Source: Tubulanus polymorphus (Eukaryota; Nemertea; Palaeonemertea; Tubulaniformes; Tubulanidae). Taken from it: DNA of 64,000 bases. The notes under the pieces are model-generated. The model saw nothing but the letters and a program-made list of their open reading frames with translations. It had not been told where the DNA came from and did no database searches. The DNA lies in contig NC_134031.1 in assembly GCF_964204645.1 (NCBI RefSeq), positions 11,386,501-11,450,500 on the forward strand, given 5' to 3'. The position numbers were made by a program, and so were the translations under genes. Of the stretch, positions 11,301 to 23,359 are shown piece after piece. Position 1 is the first letter of the stretch. Each line of letters begins with the position of its first letter.

Positions 11301-11665
11301 TCAAAACCAGACTTGATCAACAAGTATACCAGCGTTGGTGGTTGGCATAGTGGCGCATTGTGCAAATCCAAATGTTTCAAGCATATTTGCTACACTGGAT
11401 GATACCAATATATTTATCATTGAAATCACCAACAATGGCTGAGTGGCTGATTTTAATTCACGAATAACCACTTTGAAGCCACTTTGATGAAAGTTACATT
11501 GTATGAGGGTAGACAATATTTGACAGCAAATGCTATTTCCATTTTGTGATCCTTCATGGCCATACATTCAATGTTTTTAGTTTGAAGTGGAATCTGGTCA
11601 TATTCAGATGTTATTTTTGCATAAACACCAACACCACCATGAATCTGCCTGCTCAGTACATGCAC
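11301..11665 (-). pseudogene. LINE-type AP-endonuclease domain fragment
   Basis: Two overlapping minus-strand frames, 11453-11665 and 11301-11567, join by a frameshift near 11460-11500. The first has GGVGVYAKI and YCLPSYNVTFI, like the GGV-hydrophobic-Y and Y-PPS segments of the endonuclease of non-LTR elements; the second has QPLLVISMINIL followed by ETFGFAQCATMPTTNAGILVDQVWF, where the family usually shows a GDFN motif and then GF-Q-V-PTT-GT-LD. The GDFN motif is degraded and a stop follows QVWF. About 120 codons remain; no reverse transcriptase is found nearby. The AP-endonuclease fold is fairly well supported, the LINE clade is not. Confidence 0.5.
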
Positions 11666-11684
11666 AGGGTGAAAAGTTTCAACA

Positions 11685-11713
11685 TCCGACCACGTGTTTA
11701 TGACGTGGTCGGA
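11685..11713. repeat. 11-bp perfect hairpin
   Basis: TCCGACCACGT (11685-11695) pairs exactly with ACGTGGTCGGA (11703-11713) across a 7-nt loop. It lies 35 bp outside the left AAGTGCAC array and may mark the end of that segment. Confidence 0.75.
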
Positions 11714-11747
11714 CGTTTAAAACTGAATAACTCCCCTTATGAAAATA

Positions 11748-11911
11748 AAGTGCACTTTAAGTGCACTTTAGAAGTGCATTTTTAAGTGCACTCAAAAGTG
11801 CACTGAATTGAAACAAAGTGCACTTTCCCCTAAAGTACAGTTTAAAAGTACACTCTGAGTCTATTCTTAAGTACACTGCACTGAATTGGAACAAAGTGCA
11901 CTTCTTTGCAC
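11748..11911. repeat. left array of AAGTGCACTT / AAGTACACT motifs
   Basis: At least nine near-palindromic motifs are packed in 160 bp: AAGTGCACTT, AAGTGCATTT, AAGTGCACTC, AAAGTGCACTG, then AAAGTACAG, AAGTACACT twice and AAAGTGCACTTC. A long block, ACTGAATTG.AACAAAGTGCACTT, is itself repeated. A matching array occurs at 13927-14184. Confidence 0.85.
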
Positions 11912-13926
11912 GGAAAAATCCTGAAAACCTTGAATGCCCAATTTCATTTATGTTGTCTCCATTATTATTCAGCCTTATTTACAATTTTAAAAGTAATACA
12001 GTAATACGACCTTTCCTATTGCTAGGCTTCTTCCTCCATGAATGCTGCTCTTTCAGCATTTGGGAATTGCGCTTGCACATAACCTGAAATAACAAAAAGT
12101 GACAATGGATATAAGTTATGGTACGAAATGCTCTCTTAGTCAGTTATTGGGTCTTGAATTTTAATTATGTCTTGACAGTGGGTCGTATCAGAGAGCCCCA
12201 AACCTTTTATGGGCACCATTTTAAAAGGTATGTAACTTAAACCTTTTAAACCTTAGCCACCTGCATATTCCTACAATTACTTTGACTCATTGTCTTAACC
12301 TTGAGCAGCAAGTTATTATTTATTTAATGCTGTAATATACAGAGTAATGTGAATAAAGTTCTGTTTAAAAAGGAAATAGGTCAGGGCCCCCTAGCTTTAA
12401 GTTTGATTATTATTTGCAGATCTGTAGAAACGTCAGCTAATAAAATGATTCCCACATCATGGATATCAATCTGTTTGATTCTGGTTGTCAATGAAAATAA
12501 GGCACCTGTAAAACTCAAATACTACAAATTACTTACTACTAATAACTTGCACTTGGTTTGACGAAAGAGTAGCCTTTATTGAATGACCAATCCCTGTGAG
12601 CATATGGCTTTTTAAATATCTGGTGTCCAGTACAGCAATCATAAATAAATCGCCCATAGATATGCTGAACAATTTCCGGCTATAATCAAGAGCCAACTTC
12701 TTTATGGAAAGATCTATGACCATCCACAATATCAGTCATCTGGAGAAAAAAGGTACAATCTAAGTGAAACAAAGACAAAATTAAATGGGGTTTTTGTAAC
12801 AAGTTGCTCGACAACGGTTTTCAATTAACACTTACCATAACACAAATCCTCGTTTACAGTAATTTTTTCTTGCATATACTTGCCTAAATCAATGGAAATA
12901 AATGGAAAATTTCATTTTATAAGTTATAATTTAAATGTAGAAATAATTGGCAAATACTGTGCAATGCCTGATCATTCAGTACATCATAATTATCGGAATC
13001 GTGGCGACTATGGTAAGTCGTTTTTCGCTACTGGACACCAACGACGACGACAGGCAGCCGGACCATACGTGTGCCAGCGCGCCACCACCTTCGACCGACT
13101 ACTTGGTCGTTTTTCACTACTGGACTCGATGATGATCGTACGTGGTTGCCGGCCTCCAGTATCCTTGTGGTAGTTTCATCTGTGAAATATTAAGAAATCA
13201 TCAGTAATACCATACAAACCAGCCTCTTTCAGTACTGGACAGACGGTGATTTAAAAAACGCTCATGGTGTAATCTAGGCCTACTTATTACTTACATTTAA
13301 CATTGCATCCCATTCATCATGAATGAAATTTTAAAAAGGTTTTGCATTTGATTTAATTGATTAAGAAGAGTACATGCCACAGATTGTAACAATTACAGTT
13401 CACTCATTTAACAAAACGTCGACAATAAGTCAAATATAAGTCAATACTATGCAACAAAATTAATAATACTTACCTTCGAGCTTGAATTTAAACACCAGAC
13501 TGTCCCAACTAGAAAATTAACCACGAAAATTGATTGAAAACAGCAATGAATTTGCTCAAAGTAATTGCAAATGGCGCCGTGCTGACTGCATGCTCAATCC
13601 CAGTACTTCGCTAGCTGTCGTGAATGGGTTCGAATCCCGTAAAAACCTGATATATTCGTTTTTGAACATTTGAATTTTTGTAAGTCAACAGTGAACGCTA
13701 ATTCATATAATAACTTTTATCTCATTAATTTAGCCGAATGAAAATAATATATTTTGTGGTCATGAAAATTTTCGAAAAATACTGATCAATAAATACATTG
13801 CTTTGCTAAAAAATATATTTTCATATGGAAAATACACAAAAAAAGAAAATAGATTTTTATACATGAAAATACATTTTATTTTCTTAAGGGATTGGCCTTG
13901 GGTGGTACACTTGTAGAATACTTACC
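11912..13926. other. segment between two motif arrays, little coding content
   Basis: About 2 kb bounded on both sides by AAGTGCAC arrays. The minus-strand frame 12529-12729 reads LFMIAVLDTRYLKSHMLTG and then IKATLSSNQVQVIS, a spacing that vaguely recalls a BEN domain (hydrophobic helix, LxG, then L-x(4)-V-x-x-I). No start, no other exon and no catalytic motif are seen. At 13017-13130 GTCGTTTTTCRCTACTGGAC occurs twice. At 13626-13640 GGGTTCGAATCCCGT fits a Pol III B box without an A box. The segment may be a non-autonomous DNA element with subterminal repeats. Confidence 0.35.
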
Positions 13927-14184
13927 AAGTACACTTTCCGTGAGGTGCACTTTCCCTATGATAAAGTGCACTCATTTTATAAAAGCAGACTCAATGAGTA
14001 CACTCACAAGTACACTATTTTTGTGAAGTGCACTTTCCCTTTGAAAAAGTGCACTAATTTTATAAAAGCAGACTCAATGAGTACACTCACCGAGTACACT
14101 ATTTTGTGAAGTGCACTTTCCCTATGAAAAAGTGCACTAATTTCTCATAAGTAGACTCAATTAGTACACTTAGAGTGTACTTTA
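13927..14184. repeat. right array of AAGTGCAC motifs, about 83-bp tandem unit, three copies
   Basis: GTGCACTTTCCCT starts at 13945, 14028 and 14111, an exact 83-bp period. Each unit also holds AAAGTGCACT, TATAAAAGCAGACTCAATGAGTACACTCA and AGTACACTATTTT. The last unit decays into AGAGTGTACTTTA. Confidence 0.9.
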
Positions 14185-15840
14185 CTAATGGAAGTGGAAG
14201 CACTTTATTTTCTTTAGGGTCAGTAGATATGAGGGGTTATCACATATTGTATGTATTTTATGAACGCTCTTTTCATAAGCTTTCGAATGGTACCAAGTTT
14301 GCGAACTTTGGAGGTTACCTTTAGGGTCTGACCCCAAGGTCACAGATCCCAAAGTCATCCAGATTTTCGGGCCATCCATAATCACGCACTGTCATCCCAA
14401 TACGAATTATCAGAATCTTTCATTACTATGTCTAAAATATCAGCCAAACTCACTAGAGAACGTCTTTATTGCATTGGCCATTACTACTAACGATCTTTTC
14501 AACTTCGGAAATCTGACCCACATGACACGTGGTCTCTATACCCCCTAATACATGCCAAATGTATGATATATCACTTTCCTGCTTTGTTAGACTTTGTACG
14601 CCGTCTGGTGTCGCCATATGCTTACAGGAAAATGAGTTAGAATGCTTCACTGAAATCAATATTTGACTATCCTATTCACTATAGCTGGTCTATTGAAATC
14701 GACCGATTGCCGGTTAAAGGGTTAAGTGTTCACAAACCAATGAAATTTAAGAAACACAGGGTGAAAAGTATGCAACTGACTCTTGACGTATGCTTGACGG
14801 ATTAAAGAAATCTGACTCGAAGGTTTCGACGAGTTGAAACAATTATCCGTAGGTATCCGCATTGGTTATATGACGTATTCCTTTACTAATTATAAACGCA
14901 GATTCTTCAATATTATAGTTTTATCACTTTCAGCACAAATACGCACTGCAGGTAACTGGATCCTCGTGTTAAGTTTGATTAAGTGTTTACAAACCAATGA
15001 AAGTTGAGAAAACTGCAATGATATACTAAGTTAATGAATGTTCCGAGTTGTTAATTTAAATGTTAAATGATATAATTGCACCATTCTATTCAGGTTTTAG
15101 ATTTGTTAAAAAAGCGTTGTTTACACACAAATTGAATAAAACTTTATTGCTTTTCAAAAGTTCACATACCTCAATTTGGTCTTAACACGACCATTAAAAC
15201 TACGTTGTCTGAATAAGTAAATAAAACACCGTTTTTTGACGCCTTATAAAACGTTACCATTATGAAACCTAAACAATGATAACCATTCAGCGTCATTTTA
15301 CAAACGACAACCGTAAATCGATGTGCAAAATGTCACAGGTTTATGTGTACACATACAAGCTATTTGGCAAAATATTATTGATAAAGATGTAGAATGGCTC
15401 CCTGTGATTATATAATGAGCTCTATAAGAACGTCGAAATGTTATATCGCATTGAATATCATGAGAAGACGTATTGTAATAGTAAAGGATGTATGATTATA
15501 TCAGGAGCGGCATGGATAAATAGAAATGATAAGTAAATCGGATTATTCGGTTAAATGGCAGATGTATACACGATTTGGAAGTCTGATATAAAAGTCAGAC
15601 CCTGACATGGGGATGCTAGTGGAATGACAAAGCTATCTACGATCTGAGTTGGGCCGGCGTGAATTTCATTGGCGGCTACAAGCGGTCTATATAAAAACGT
15701 GTAAACATATAATTTCAATATTCAAATGTTTTAGAAAATATGTTCGATATTAGACGTATGCAGGTTTCATGAGATTAGCAATTTATAATAGCATAGCTGT
15801 CATATACAGCTCCGCGTCCACTGATGGCATGTGTATAAGG
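14185..15840. other. no gene seen
   Basis: AT-rich sequence with short frames only. AAGTGTTYACAAACCAATGAAA occurs at about 14726 and 14975, a short imperfect direct repeat. No domain recognised. Confidence 0.4.
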
Positions 15841-15845
15841 TGACA

Positions 15846-16130
15846 ATTCAATTCAATACTTTATTGATCCTTATTACATTGAAATTCCGGGATAAAATTC
15901 CAAAAATCAATAAATTTACAAATTTTAAAATAAGAAAATACAAGACACACGGGTAATTCATACAGAATAACATGAATAAGTTATTTAAATGACAATGTCT
16001 ACTTCAACCCAGACTCAAGTCTAGGATATCAAGTGACAGCCAGACCGGGCCCCAGGACCGCGCTGGCTGGCTACACGATATGCTCAAAGTCATGATGAAG
16101 CAGACATCAGAAGAGCTCTTTCTTCAACCA
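15846..16130 (-). mobile_element. possible LINE 3' end, reverse orientation
   Basis: ACAATTCAATTCAATACTTTATTGATCC at 15842-15870 is the reverse complement of an AATAAAG...GAATTGAATTG tail, like the tail at 8384-8407. Such tails are typical of the 3' end of non-LTR elements inserted on the minus strand. Upstream on that strand (toward 16130) only non-coding sequence is seen. Confidence 0.35.
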
Positions 16131-19100
16131 TGGAGGCAATGAAGTTGCAGACCAGCTTAGAGGCAAAAGTGAATCGAAGTCACAAGTTGACAATTTTTTT
16201 TTTTATTAGACCAGTCGAAGACTGTATCATCTACCCAATCGCCAAATCTCATAATTCCCGAAATTTCTTAAAACTTCGATTTCAAATTTGCAATTCCACA
16301 TTAGCTTATACCAGAAATTCTACATTTTTTCGCAGGCGTCAAATAATTTATTAAAGTTAATTTTCTTGTTATATCAATTTTACGCTTTATTGAAGGATCT
16401 TGCTAAAACGTCTTTTTTACCCATGTGAATTAGAGAACAGAGACTCTATTTATGAACTAAATTAATTTAAACATATTAATCATTAGGAAGGATCGCATGT
16501 TGCGATTAAATGTTTTTCAAAAGTTGTATTAAAGTCTATAAATCTGCTTCCTGGCGGCAGTTGATATATGTATAACTTCCTTTAGAAAGTGTTATGTCCT
16601 CCAGGCCTCTTATTCAACTTCAGAATTTTTTATGGATTTCATTGCATGTGATTCCTTCTTTTGCGGTTGGCTCAACTCTAGAAGCTTCATTTTATGAGAA
16701 CGGAGAGAGTTTCTATATGCGCGATCTGAATTACTTTTGACTTTAAACAGTCTGCTCGACTCCCACAAACATGGAACTTTTATCGTCGGACATAAAGTCA
16801 ATGTTAAAACATTGACCACTGTTTTCCTCTTATTTTCCTCCCATTGAATGTTTTATCATGGCTTTTTGCCGCCATTCAAACTTCTGAAAATTACAAGTTA
16901 AAGACACTCATAGTATATTAGGCATTTCTGCAGTGCGTACATAATAGATACAGTGAATAAAATATCTGTAACTGCTGGGCGGTGCAGAACTTTCAAGGGA
17001 TACAGTGATTTTGTGTAATGGAAAACAAGTTTGAAAAACGTTATTTTAGATTGAACTGGAATCAGACAATCGTGCCGCGGTAGTACAAACCATGTAACAT
17101 CGAATTATTCATTTAAAACAGGGAAATTAATTAAATAGCCGACGAAGATACCCAGAATAATATAACTAGAAAATTACGCAAGTCGATGTGGAAGAAACAA
17201 TTCATAGTTACGTATATTTTGTATTTCGAATGACAAGGACGTAAATTTTAAGATAAATCATAGCAGATTGGTTTGAATATTCAATAGTCATAGATTCACA
17301 AAACACGAAACTAATAAGTATTCCTCAAACTCTGATATAAATGTATATCAAGAACAAATTTCATTTTAACTTACCAGAAAAATGGGTTCGAGTTGTAATG
17401 TCTGATTCCAAATCTGAATACGATGACGATCCGTCCATTTTTCCTCGTATGGAGCAATGTAAGATAATAGTTCAAATTCCTCGTAGGAACCGAATGACTT
17501 CACTGAGAGAATGAGTTGCCAACAGTCTTACTCCTTCATATTCCTATAGCATTGTACAGAGGCTAGTTTAAACGCCCGCGGCTGTCATGCTGTTAGTTAA
17601 CTCGTTGAGACCACAGGGAGTCTGTGGCTTAGAACACAAAATGTAGGCCATTGATTTGAAAAAACACGTTACAGCTGACTCAGAAATGCGGTTGTATCTC
17701 TGGTCATACTTTATACATCTCATGTTTGAAAAACAGAAATAGTTCGCTGAAGGTTCTCTCTTACTGTATGTTTATTTCGAACTCGAGTGACAGGATACCA
17801 TCGTTGGTTTGGAAATGTCATTTTAGTAAATTTGAATACAATGAAGTTTTCCAAAAATTGTATTTCATTTTAAATCAAAAGGAGCACGTTTCAGAACACG
17901 GGTGCTGGGGTCCGGTTCTGACAACACAGACATCATGTGTGCAATGTAAAAAATTCTGATAGATGTTGTATATGCTAAGTTGGTATCTGACTTTTATTAA
18001 CCCTCAAATAACAAAATATTATTCCCCGGATTGTTTCTTTGATAAATCATGGCAAGTCCCCTACGCATCCAAATCGTGGTTTTCAGACACCAAGGTAAAA
18101 TTTACTCGCCTTTACCACAGATATTGTCAAAACTACATTTTTTTCAAATGTTATTTCAGCGACGGGCCATGGACCCTCACCTAATCAGCGATTAGTTGCT
18201 GTTCTCGGTTTCCTGATAATGATTTACAACCAAAAAGACATGTATTTTTGATAACCGATTTCAGCGGCCATTACTGAGTTTAAGATCTGTTTACTATCGA
18301 ATCCAAACCCCTCCAATGATTTCTGAAATCATTTCGTCAATACTAGATAAAATCATCACAGGTCCTGTGCTCCAGACCCGAAAATACACTCCTAAATTCA
18401 ATTTTTTAGTTTGCAACGTTATTATTTATTCGATATATAATCAGTCTTATACTTTATAGAGTTCCCTATGTATTATGTTAAGTTTTTATCCACAGGCATA
18501 CGGAAGAGAGATACTAAAAAACATGTCGCCAATTGACATCAAAAATTGAAATTTACGAAAAGAATAAGCACCAATCTGAAACCGAAAATATCCAGATTGT
18601 TGGAATAACGGATTCTGAAGCTCTGTGTTTTATGGGATTCCATACGGTTTGATCCGTGATCCAAACACAATACGCCTCCCGATCGTATGTATACCCATGT
18701 GACGGAATTGTCATTAACACAATCAGGAATACGGTAAATATCCTTAAAATGGATACGAGGAGTCCACGTGTCAGTGAGGAATATGTGCAATGCGGATTCT
18801 ATAGTGCGGACATCTCATATCCGTATGCGGTTACAATTTGGAAACTATGTCTAAATAACCGCATGCGTCCTTCCTCATATCCGATATGTTTTTGTAACAA
18901 ATCCGATTTGCGGATATAATATCTTTTCACGCAGTGCTTATTCTCTGATTTAGTTGTTTATTTCCGTATATAGTTATCGGGAAATTTATTTTGTCCTTTA
19001 TTGCCCGAAAGTTCAGTATTTTCTTGGTGTGTGTGTCAGCGGATTAATTGAATGTTTACACATGGATGATATGGACTCGGCAAATACACGTGCTACATCG

Positions 19101-19941
19101 ATTCAACATTAGCTGCTGTGTTGAATCGATACTCAGCATTCACGTGCGCTCTAAAAGTCTAGTACATGCACAGTATAATTTTTACAGATCGCAGTACGTC
19201 GAGCAAGGCTAATAACTTTCTTACTTTTACTAAGTAAAATGATTAATCGTCATTAATTGTTTTGGACTTTCGCGTCAGCCATCTGTTTTTAGAGCCCGAT
19301 TATGTGTATTTAGTTGCGACACAGTGATGAGAGAGCGCGTCGATAACATAAGTAACAGTCCCGTCGGCAATATTGCCTTATACACGCGGCGTTCACCGTA
19401 TATGTATCAGTACTAGATAATGCGCGTTACCGAGCAGGTTGCGCGTAGGCTACATTCCACACGCTCGTTTTGTCAAAAAGGTCTGAATTAGCAGAAGAAA
19501 TATTGTTCACGATTTTTACTATAAAAAATTATCCTATTGAGAAACCATTAAAAACCTTTAAGTCGGTAAACTTGATTTCGTCAGTAAGTGGTTTTAACCT
19601 CAACTGTGGCCGGTTTAGTTTCACGTTCGGATATTTTCACAAATATCCCATCCGATTACAAAAGCTTTAACCACCAACGAGGTAACTACTTGTCAGTAAC
19701 TGGCCTACGCCCTCATCGTAGAGTTTTGTATCATTTTCCTGGAACTAGCAAACATTTGTCATGTCAAAGATTCCCATAATCAATCTTTCTAAGATGTCAT
19801 TCAAGAATTCTAATGAGACTGCCGGTAAATATTCAATCTGTTCCACTTGGTCGATTGTTAGACTAGCTCCAGGCCCTAAGGGTACAGCAAGCAGTTGGCC
19901 TTTGGTTCAGTCTGTGAACAGCTTCATAACAACCGTGTTAA
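16131..19941. other. no gene seen; one hairpin
   Basis: About 3.8 kb of AT-rich, mostly non-repetitive sequence. The short frames have no recognisable domains or splice context. At 19097-19130 ATCGATTCAACA and TGTTGAATCGAT form a 12-bp hairpin with a 10-nt loop. If a host intron or intergenic region is present anywhere in the left half, this stretch is the best candidate. Confidence 0.35.
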
Positions 19942-19947
19942 CGCATG

Positions 19948-20280
19948 TATGGGCGGCCATCTCCGCCAAACAGACGCTAAAGTCATCACGTGAAGGATAA
20001 ACCCATAACGTGTAGTATAATGTAGTAACGTGAAGGATAAACTCATGACATGAAGGATAATGTCATGACGTGAAGGATCAACCTTAATCTAACGTGAAGG
20101 ATAAACCCATAACGTGAAGTATAATGTTGTAACGTGAGGGATCAACTCATAACGTGAAGGATAATGTAATGACGTGAAGGATCAACTCACGTCATCAAGG
20201 ATAAACCTATAATGTCACCAGATGGCGTGCCGGTCGGAAATAGACCGGCAACCAGTCTAAAATAATTTCGGTTAAAACGC
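19948..20280 (+). repeat. left terminal inverted repeat with about 20-bp internal units
   Basis: This 333-bp block is the reverse complement of 33826-34138 with few mismatches. After TATGGGCGGCCATCTCCGCC and AACAGACGCTAAAGTCAT it holds about eleven units of the type ACGTGAAGGATMAACYCAT (variants ACGTGWAGTATAATGT) at about 20-bp spacing, then CACCAGATGGCGTGCCGGTC and CAGTCTAAAATAATTTCGGTT. It has one unit (GACATGAAGGATAATGTCAT) that the right repeat lacks, which explains the 20-bp length difference. Regular units in a terminal repeat are likely transposase-binding sites (inference). Confidence 0.92.
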
Positions 20281-21628
20281 AAATTCATTTTATTCATCAT
20301 ACGATGCAAATTCAATTCAATTCAAAATAACTCTACACGGTTAAGAAGCATCGTAAGTTTTACGGCGGACGAGTGGAGGTGAGAAAAAGTTTATCTCGAA
20401 AAGTTTTGTATTGTATAGTATAGTGTGCTGGAGTACTATTGTCTATTATGTATGCCATGGGGTACTTCTGCAATTCAGTAGGCTCAAATGAATAGTGCAA
20501 TTCAAATGGATACCTCGATTGAACGTGCTCGAATTTATTTCAAACGAAGGTTAAGCGATCTAATAGCGGATGTTGAAAATGATAGCGGAAATTTTCTCGA
20601 TCGTGATTCCCTATCGTACCGACTTGAAAAGCTTGCTAGAGACCTTTTAATGTTTCAAGAATTTGAGTCGGTCGGTGTTTTAATTGGAAAAGGTTTGGAT
20701 ATAGTTTTAAATAATTCTGGCAGTGGTATTGGTCACAACATTGCCACCGTTAGTGCGACTTATAGTGATAGAAATGCAACCAACAATCAACAATCGTATC
20801 ATCGACAGAGTGGTCCAAAACATTTGATATCAGAGGATCAGTTGTGCTTCTTTATGGGTGAGTAAGCTATGGTTATTTTGACAAACTAACCCCCAAACCT
20901 AGCACTACCGCCAGGTACATCTCTGTACAAATACATTGTCAAATACCCCAGACCATACTCGTTCTGCACTGATGTGGGCGGTTAGGGGTTGACTGTATAT
21001 CTTTTGCCTTTTGAATCGGGCTCTATTAAAGATTTCAAGTCTCAAGGTAATTTGACATTTCAATTTTTATGTTTGTAGATAATCAATTCACTGTAAAACA
21101 AATTGCTAACTTACTCGGAGTCAGCAAAAGGACGATTGAAAGGCGAATGCATGATTATGGCCTATCTGTTTCCAACACATATTCGCTGATAAGTGATGTT
21201 GGCCTTGATGATTTAGTCATTCAGATTCTGCAGAACTTTCCAAATGCAGGTATGTTGAGTCAAGATTTCATAAGTAGCCCACCCTCACCAAATCCAGTCA
21301 ACTTTTGTTTCTAATTTACGTAAGGTTGCAAAAGTGTATCTGCTCACTTACTGGCAATTGGTCTCAGAATTCAACGTGATCGAGTAAGAAAGTCCATGTG
21401 GCGAGTAGATCCAGAAGGTAGAGAAGTCATGAAATACCAACGACGCGTAAGGCGAAGAACTTACAATGTAAAGGGACCTCTTTTGTTGTAGCATATTGAT
21501 GGAAATCATATACTCATACGGTAACAGTTCCCAAAGTTTTATAAATACATGTTGTAGGTTTTAAGTAAAACCAATAATTGAAATTAAAAAACATTTGCAT
21601 ACAGCAAGTGTTGGTTTCATTGTACAAT

Positions 21629-21750
21629 ACTCCGCCTAAAGCGGTACCGGTCTTTATGGTAATCTGTTCAATTCGGTAAAATAAAAATAACATTTCGGTT
21701 TAAACGCCTAATTCGGTTGGAAGTCCCAACTGTACCGGTTTAGGCGGAGT
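21629..21750. mobile_element. 122-bp foldback MITE in transposase intron 3
   Basis: ACTCCGCCTAAAGCGGTACCGG at the left end and its partner GTACCGGTTTAGGCGGAGT at the right end form an inverted repeat of about 20 bp. The interior also carries GGTTTAAACGCC and AATTCGGTTGG pieces related to the ends. No target duplication is clear. Confidence 0.65.
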
Positions 21751-21796
21751 CTACTACTGTACTACATGTATTGGTGCATGTAGAATGTACAGGGAT

Positions 21797-21866
21797 AATT
21801 CTCCGTCGTTTCGGTCTCACTAGTAGGGATCCAATGAGATATGCACGCATGCGCCGAACACTCAGT
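21797..21866. repeat. DIRS left inverted terminal repeat
   Basis: AATTCTCCGTCGTTTCGGTCT begins the element. Positions 21797-21839 are inverted at 26935-26977, and 21834-21866 (ATGAGATATGCACGCATGCG...) at 27121-27153. The outer 37 bases differ from the outer right terminus, so the two ends match only in their inner part plus a few shared blocks. Confidence 0.85.
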
Positions 21867-21972
21867 TGCACGAGCGCCATTTTCGCTTTGCGAACGCTCT
21901 AAAAATTATCGCAGATAATTTCGTTAATTTTCGCAGTATTATCGCAGATTATACGATTTGTGTTCGTGGAAC

Positions 21973-23277
21973 ATGGATAATAAAGAATTGGGAAGTGTTT
22001 TAGACACTTCTCGCGATATGAACAGCGCACTGTGTTCAGATAATCGCGCCGAAGGCGCGGTCGCTAGTAACAACACAGCAGCAGGAAGCAGCAATAATGG
22101 CGGCTCTTCGGCAGCTAGCGGGAAAAAGCCGGAGCTTAAAAAACGCATTAGCTCGCGGAGCTCTGCTGGTTCGAAGAAAAAATCAGTCGACTGCCCGACC
22201 GAGGAAGGGATTAGGCCGACGATTAATGATCTTAATAACAATAAGGACGACAGTTTGAAGAAAATTGAATCGATGATGCAATCGATTGCGCAATCGCAGA
22301 AGGAACTGGCAAGTAAGGTGGATATTATGTGGAATTCCGGTGTAGACCCGAAGTTCGAAGATTATTCTTCTGAACAGGACTTGTTCATTACACAGAACTA
22401 CAACCCACACTCAATGTCGGGTTCTGACGATGAGGATAATCAGCCTCAGGAGTGTCAGCCACCGGGAAAAAAGGCCAGAATTGAACCTGAAGCGTCGAGT
22501 TCATCTGCACTCTACGCCGGTATTTGATCGAAGTTGAGAAAGTCCGATAAGACATCTACTGCAGTGGATGGTGAGTTAGCAGAAATCGTAAATAGGCTAT
22601 TTCGTGATGGAATAGACGAAGATGCATATAAATGGTTGGCTCAACAATATGACAGACCGGAAAATTGCGAGACACTCTGTCAGGTTAGATTAAATCAATT
22701 GATTTGGGAAATAGCATCGGCTAAAGCGACATCTCTGGACTCGCGAATGCAAGTCATTCAAAACTGTTTTGCTAAAGCAGGTACATGTTTAACTCACCTA
22801 GCATATAGGTGCTCAAAACTTGAGATGCGACCCATTACAGGGACTGATTGTCTTAATGAAATTACAAACGCACTTGCGTTTCTAGGCCATGGATTTCATG
22901 GACTATGTTTGAGAAGAAGTGAACTTTTGAAACCAGAGCTTAGACAGGACTATGCGCATTTATGCTCTGCGACGTTACCGTACACCGAAGAACTTTTCGG
23001 TGGGGATATTGAAAAAACGGTTAAGGATATCCGAGATGTAAACAAAGTCGGATCCCATATTCGTCAAGGCTCAGTTTTTACTCGTGGCCGGAAATTCTCC
23101 TTTTCTCGAGGAAGGGGAGGCGCACAGTCTGGTGGTTATAACAGTGCTGGGAACTATAGAAATTTAAACTTTCGCCGGGCTCGAATGAGTGGCGCATTCG
23201 GGCCGAGGGGAAGAGCCAGTCAGACAAACCAGTCGAAATACAGTCTTTACGGAAAGAAAAAGACGAAAGATCAGTAA
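21973..23277 (+). pseudogene. DIRS gag-like protein with one in-frame stop
   Basis: The frame opens at ATG 21973 and runs in one phase to 23277, interrupted only by TGA at 22525-22527. The N-terminal half is Ser/Ala/Asn-rich, then has a heptad-like stretch (IESMMQSIAQSQKELASKVD, about residues 100-120) likely to be a coiled coil, and an acidic segment with GSDDEDN. After the stop the protein has a helical core and a basic Gly/Arg-rich tail (FSRGRGGAQSGGY, RGRASQTNQ) as in nucleic-acid-binding Gag tails. No CCHC zinc knuckle, which is usual for DIRS elements. The single stop suggests recent inactivation. Confidence 0.75.
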
Positions 23278-23359
23278 ATCAGGTAAGCCCTGTTTTTACT
23301 AACCCACCAACAGTTACTAACAAATGTATAGCCGGATATTTAAGGCATTATATGAATAA

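Noticed and set aside
12529-12729. A BEN-domain gene
   Set aside because: The likeness covers about 35 residues, has no start or neighbouring exon, and could be chance; it is mentioned only within the segment description.
19990-20214. Regular short repeats that look like a CRISPR array
   Set aside because: Units are contiguous at about 20 bp with no unique spacers, occur in inverted form at the other end of the transposon, and the DNA is animal with spliced genes.
22183-22410. Minus-strand frames across the DIRS gag region
   Set aside because: Antisense shadows of the gag frame with no motif of their own.
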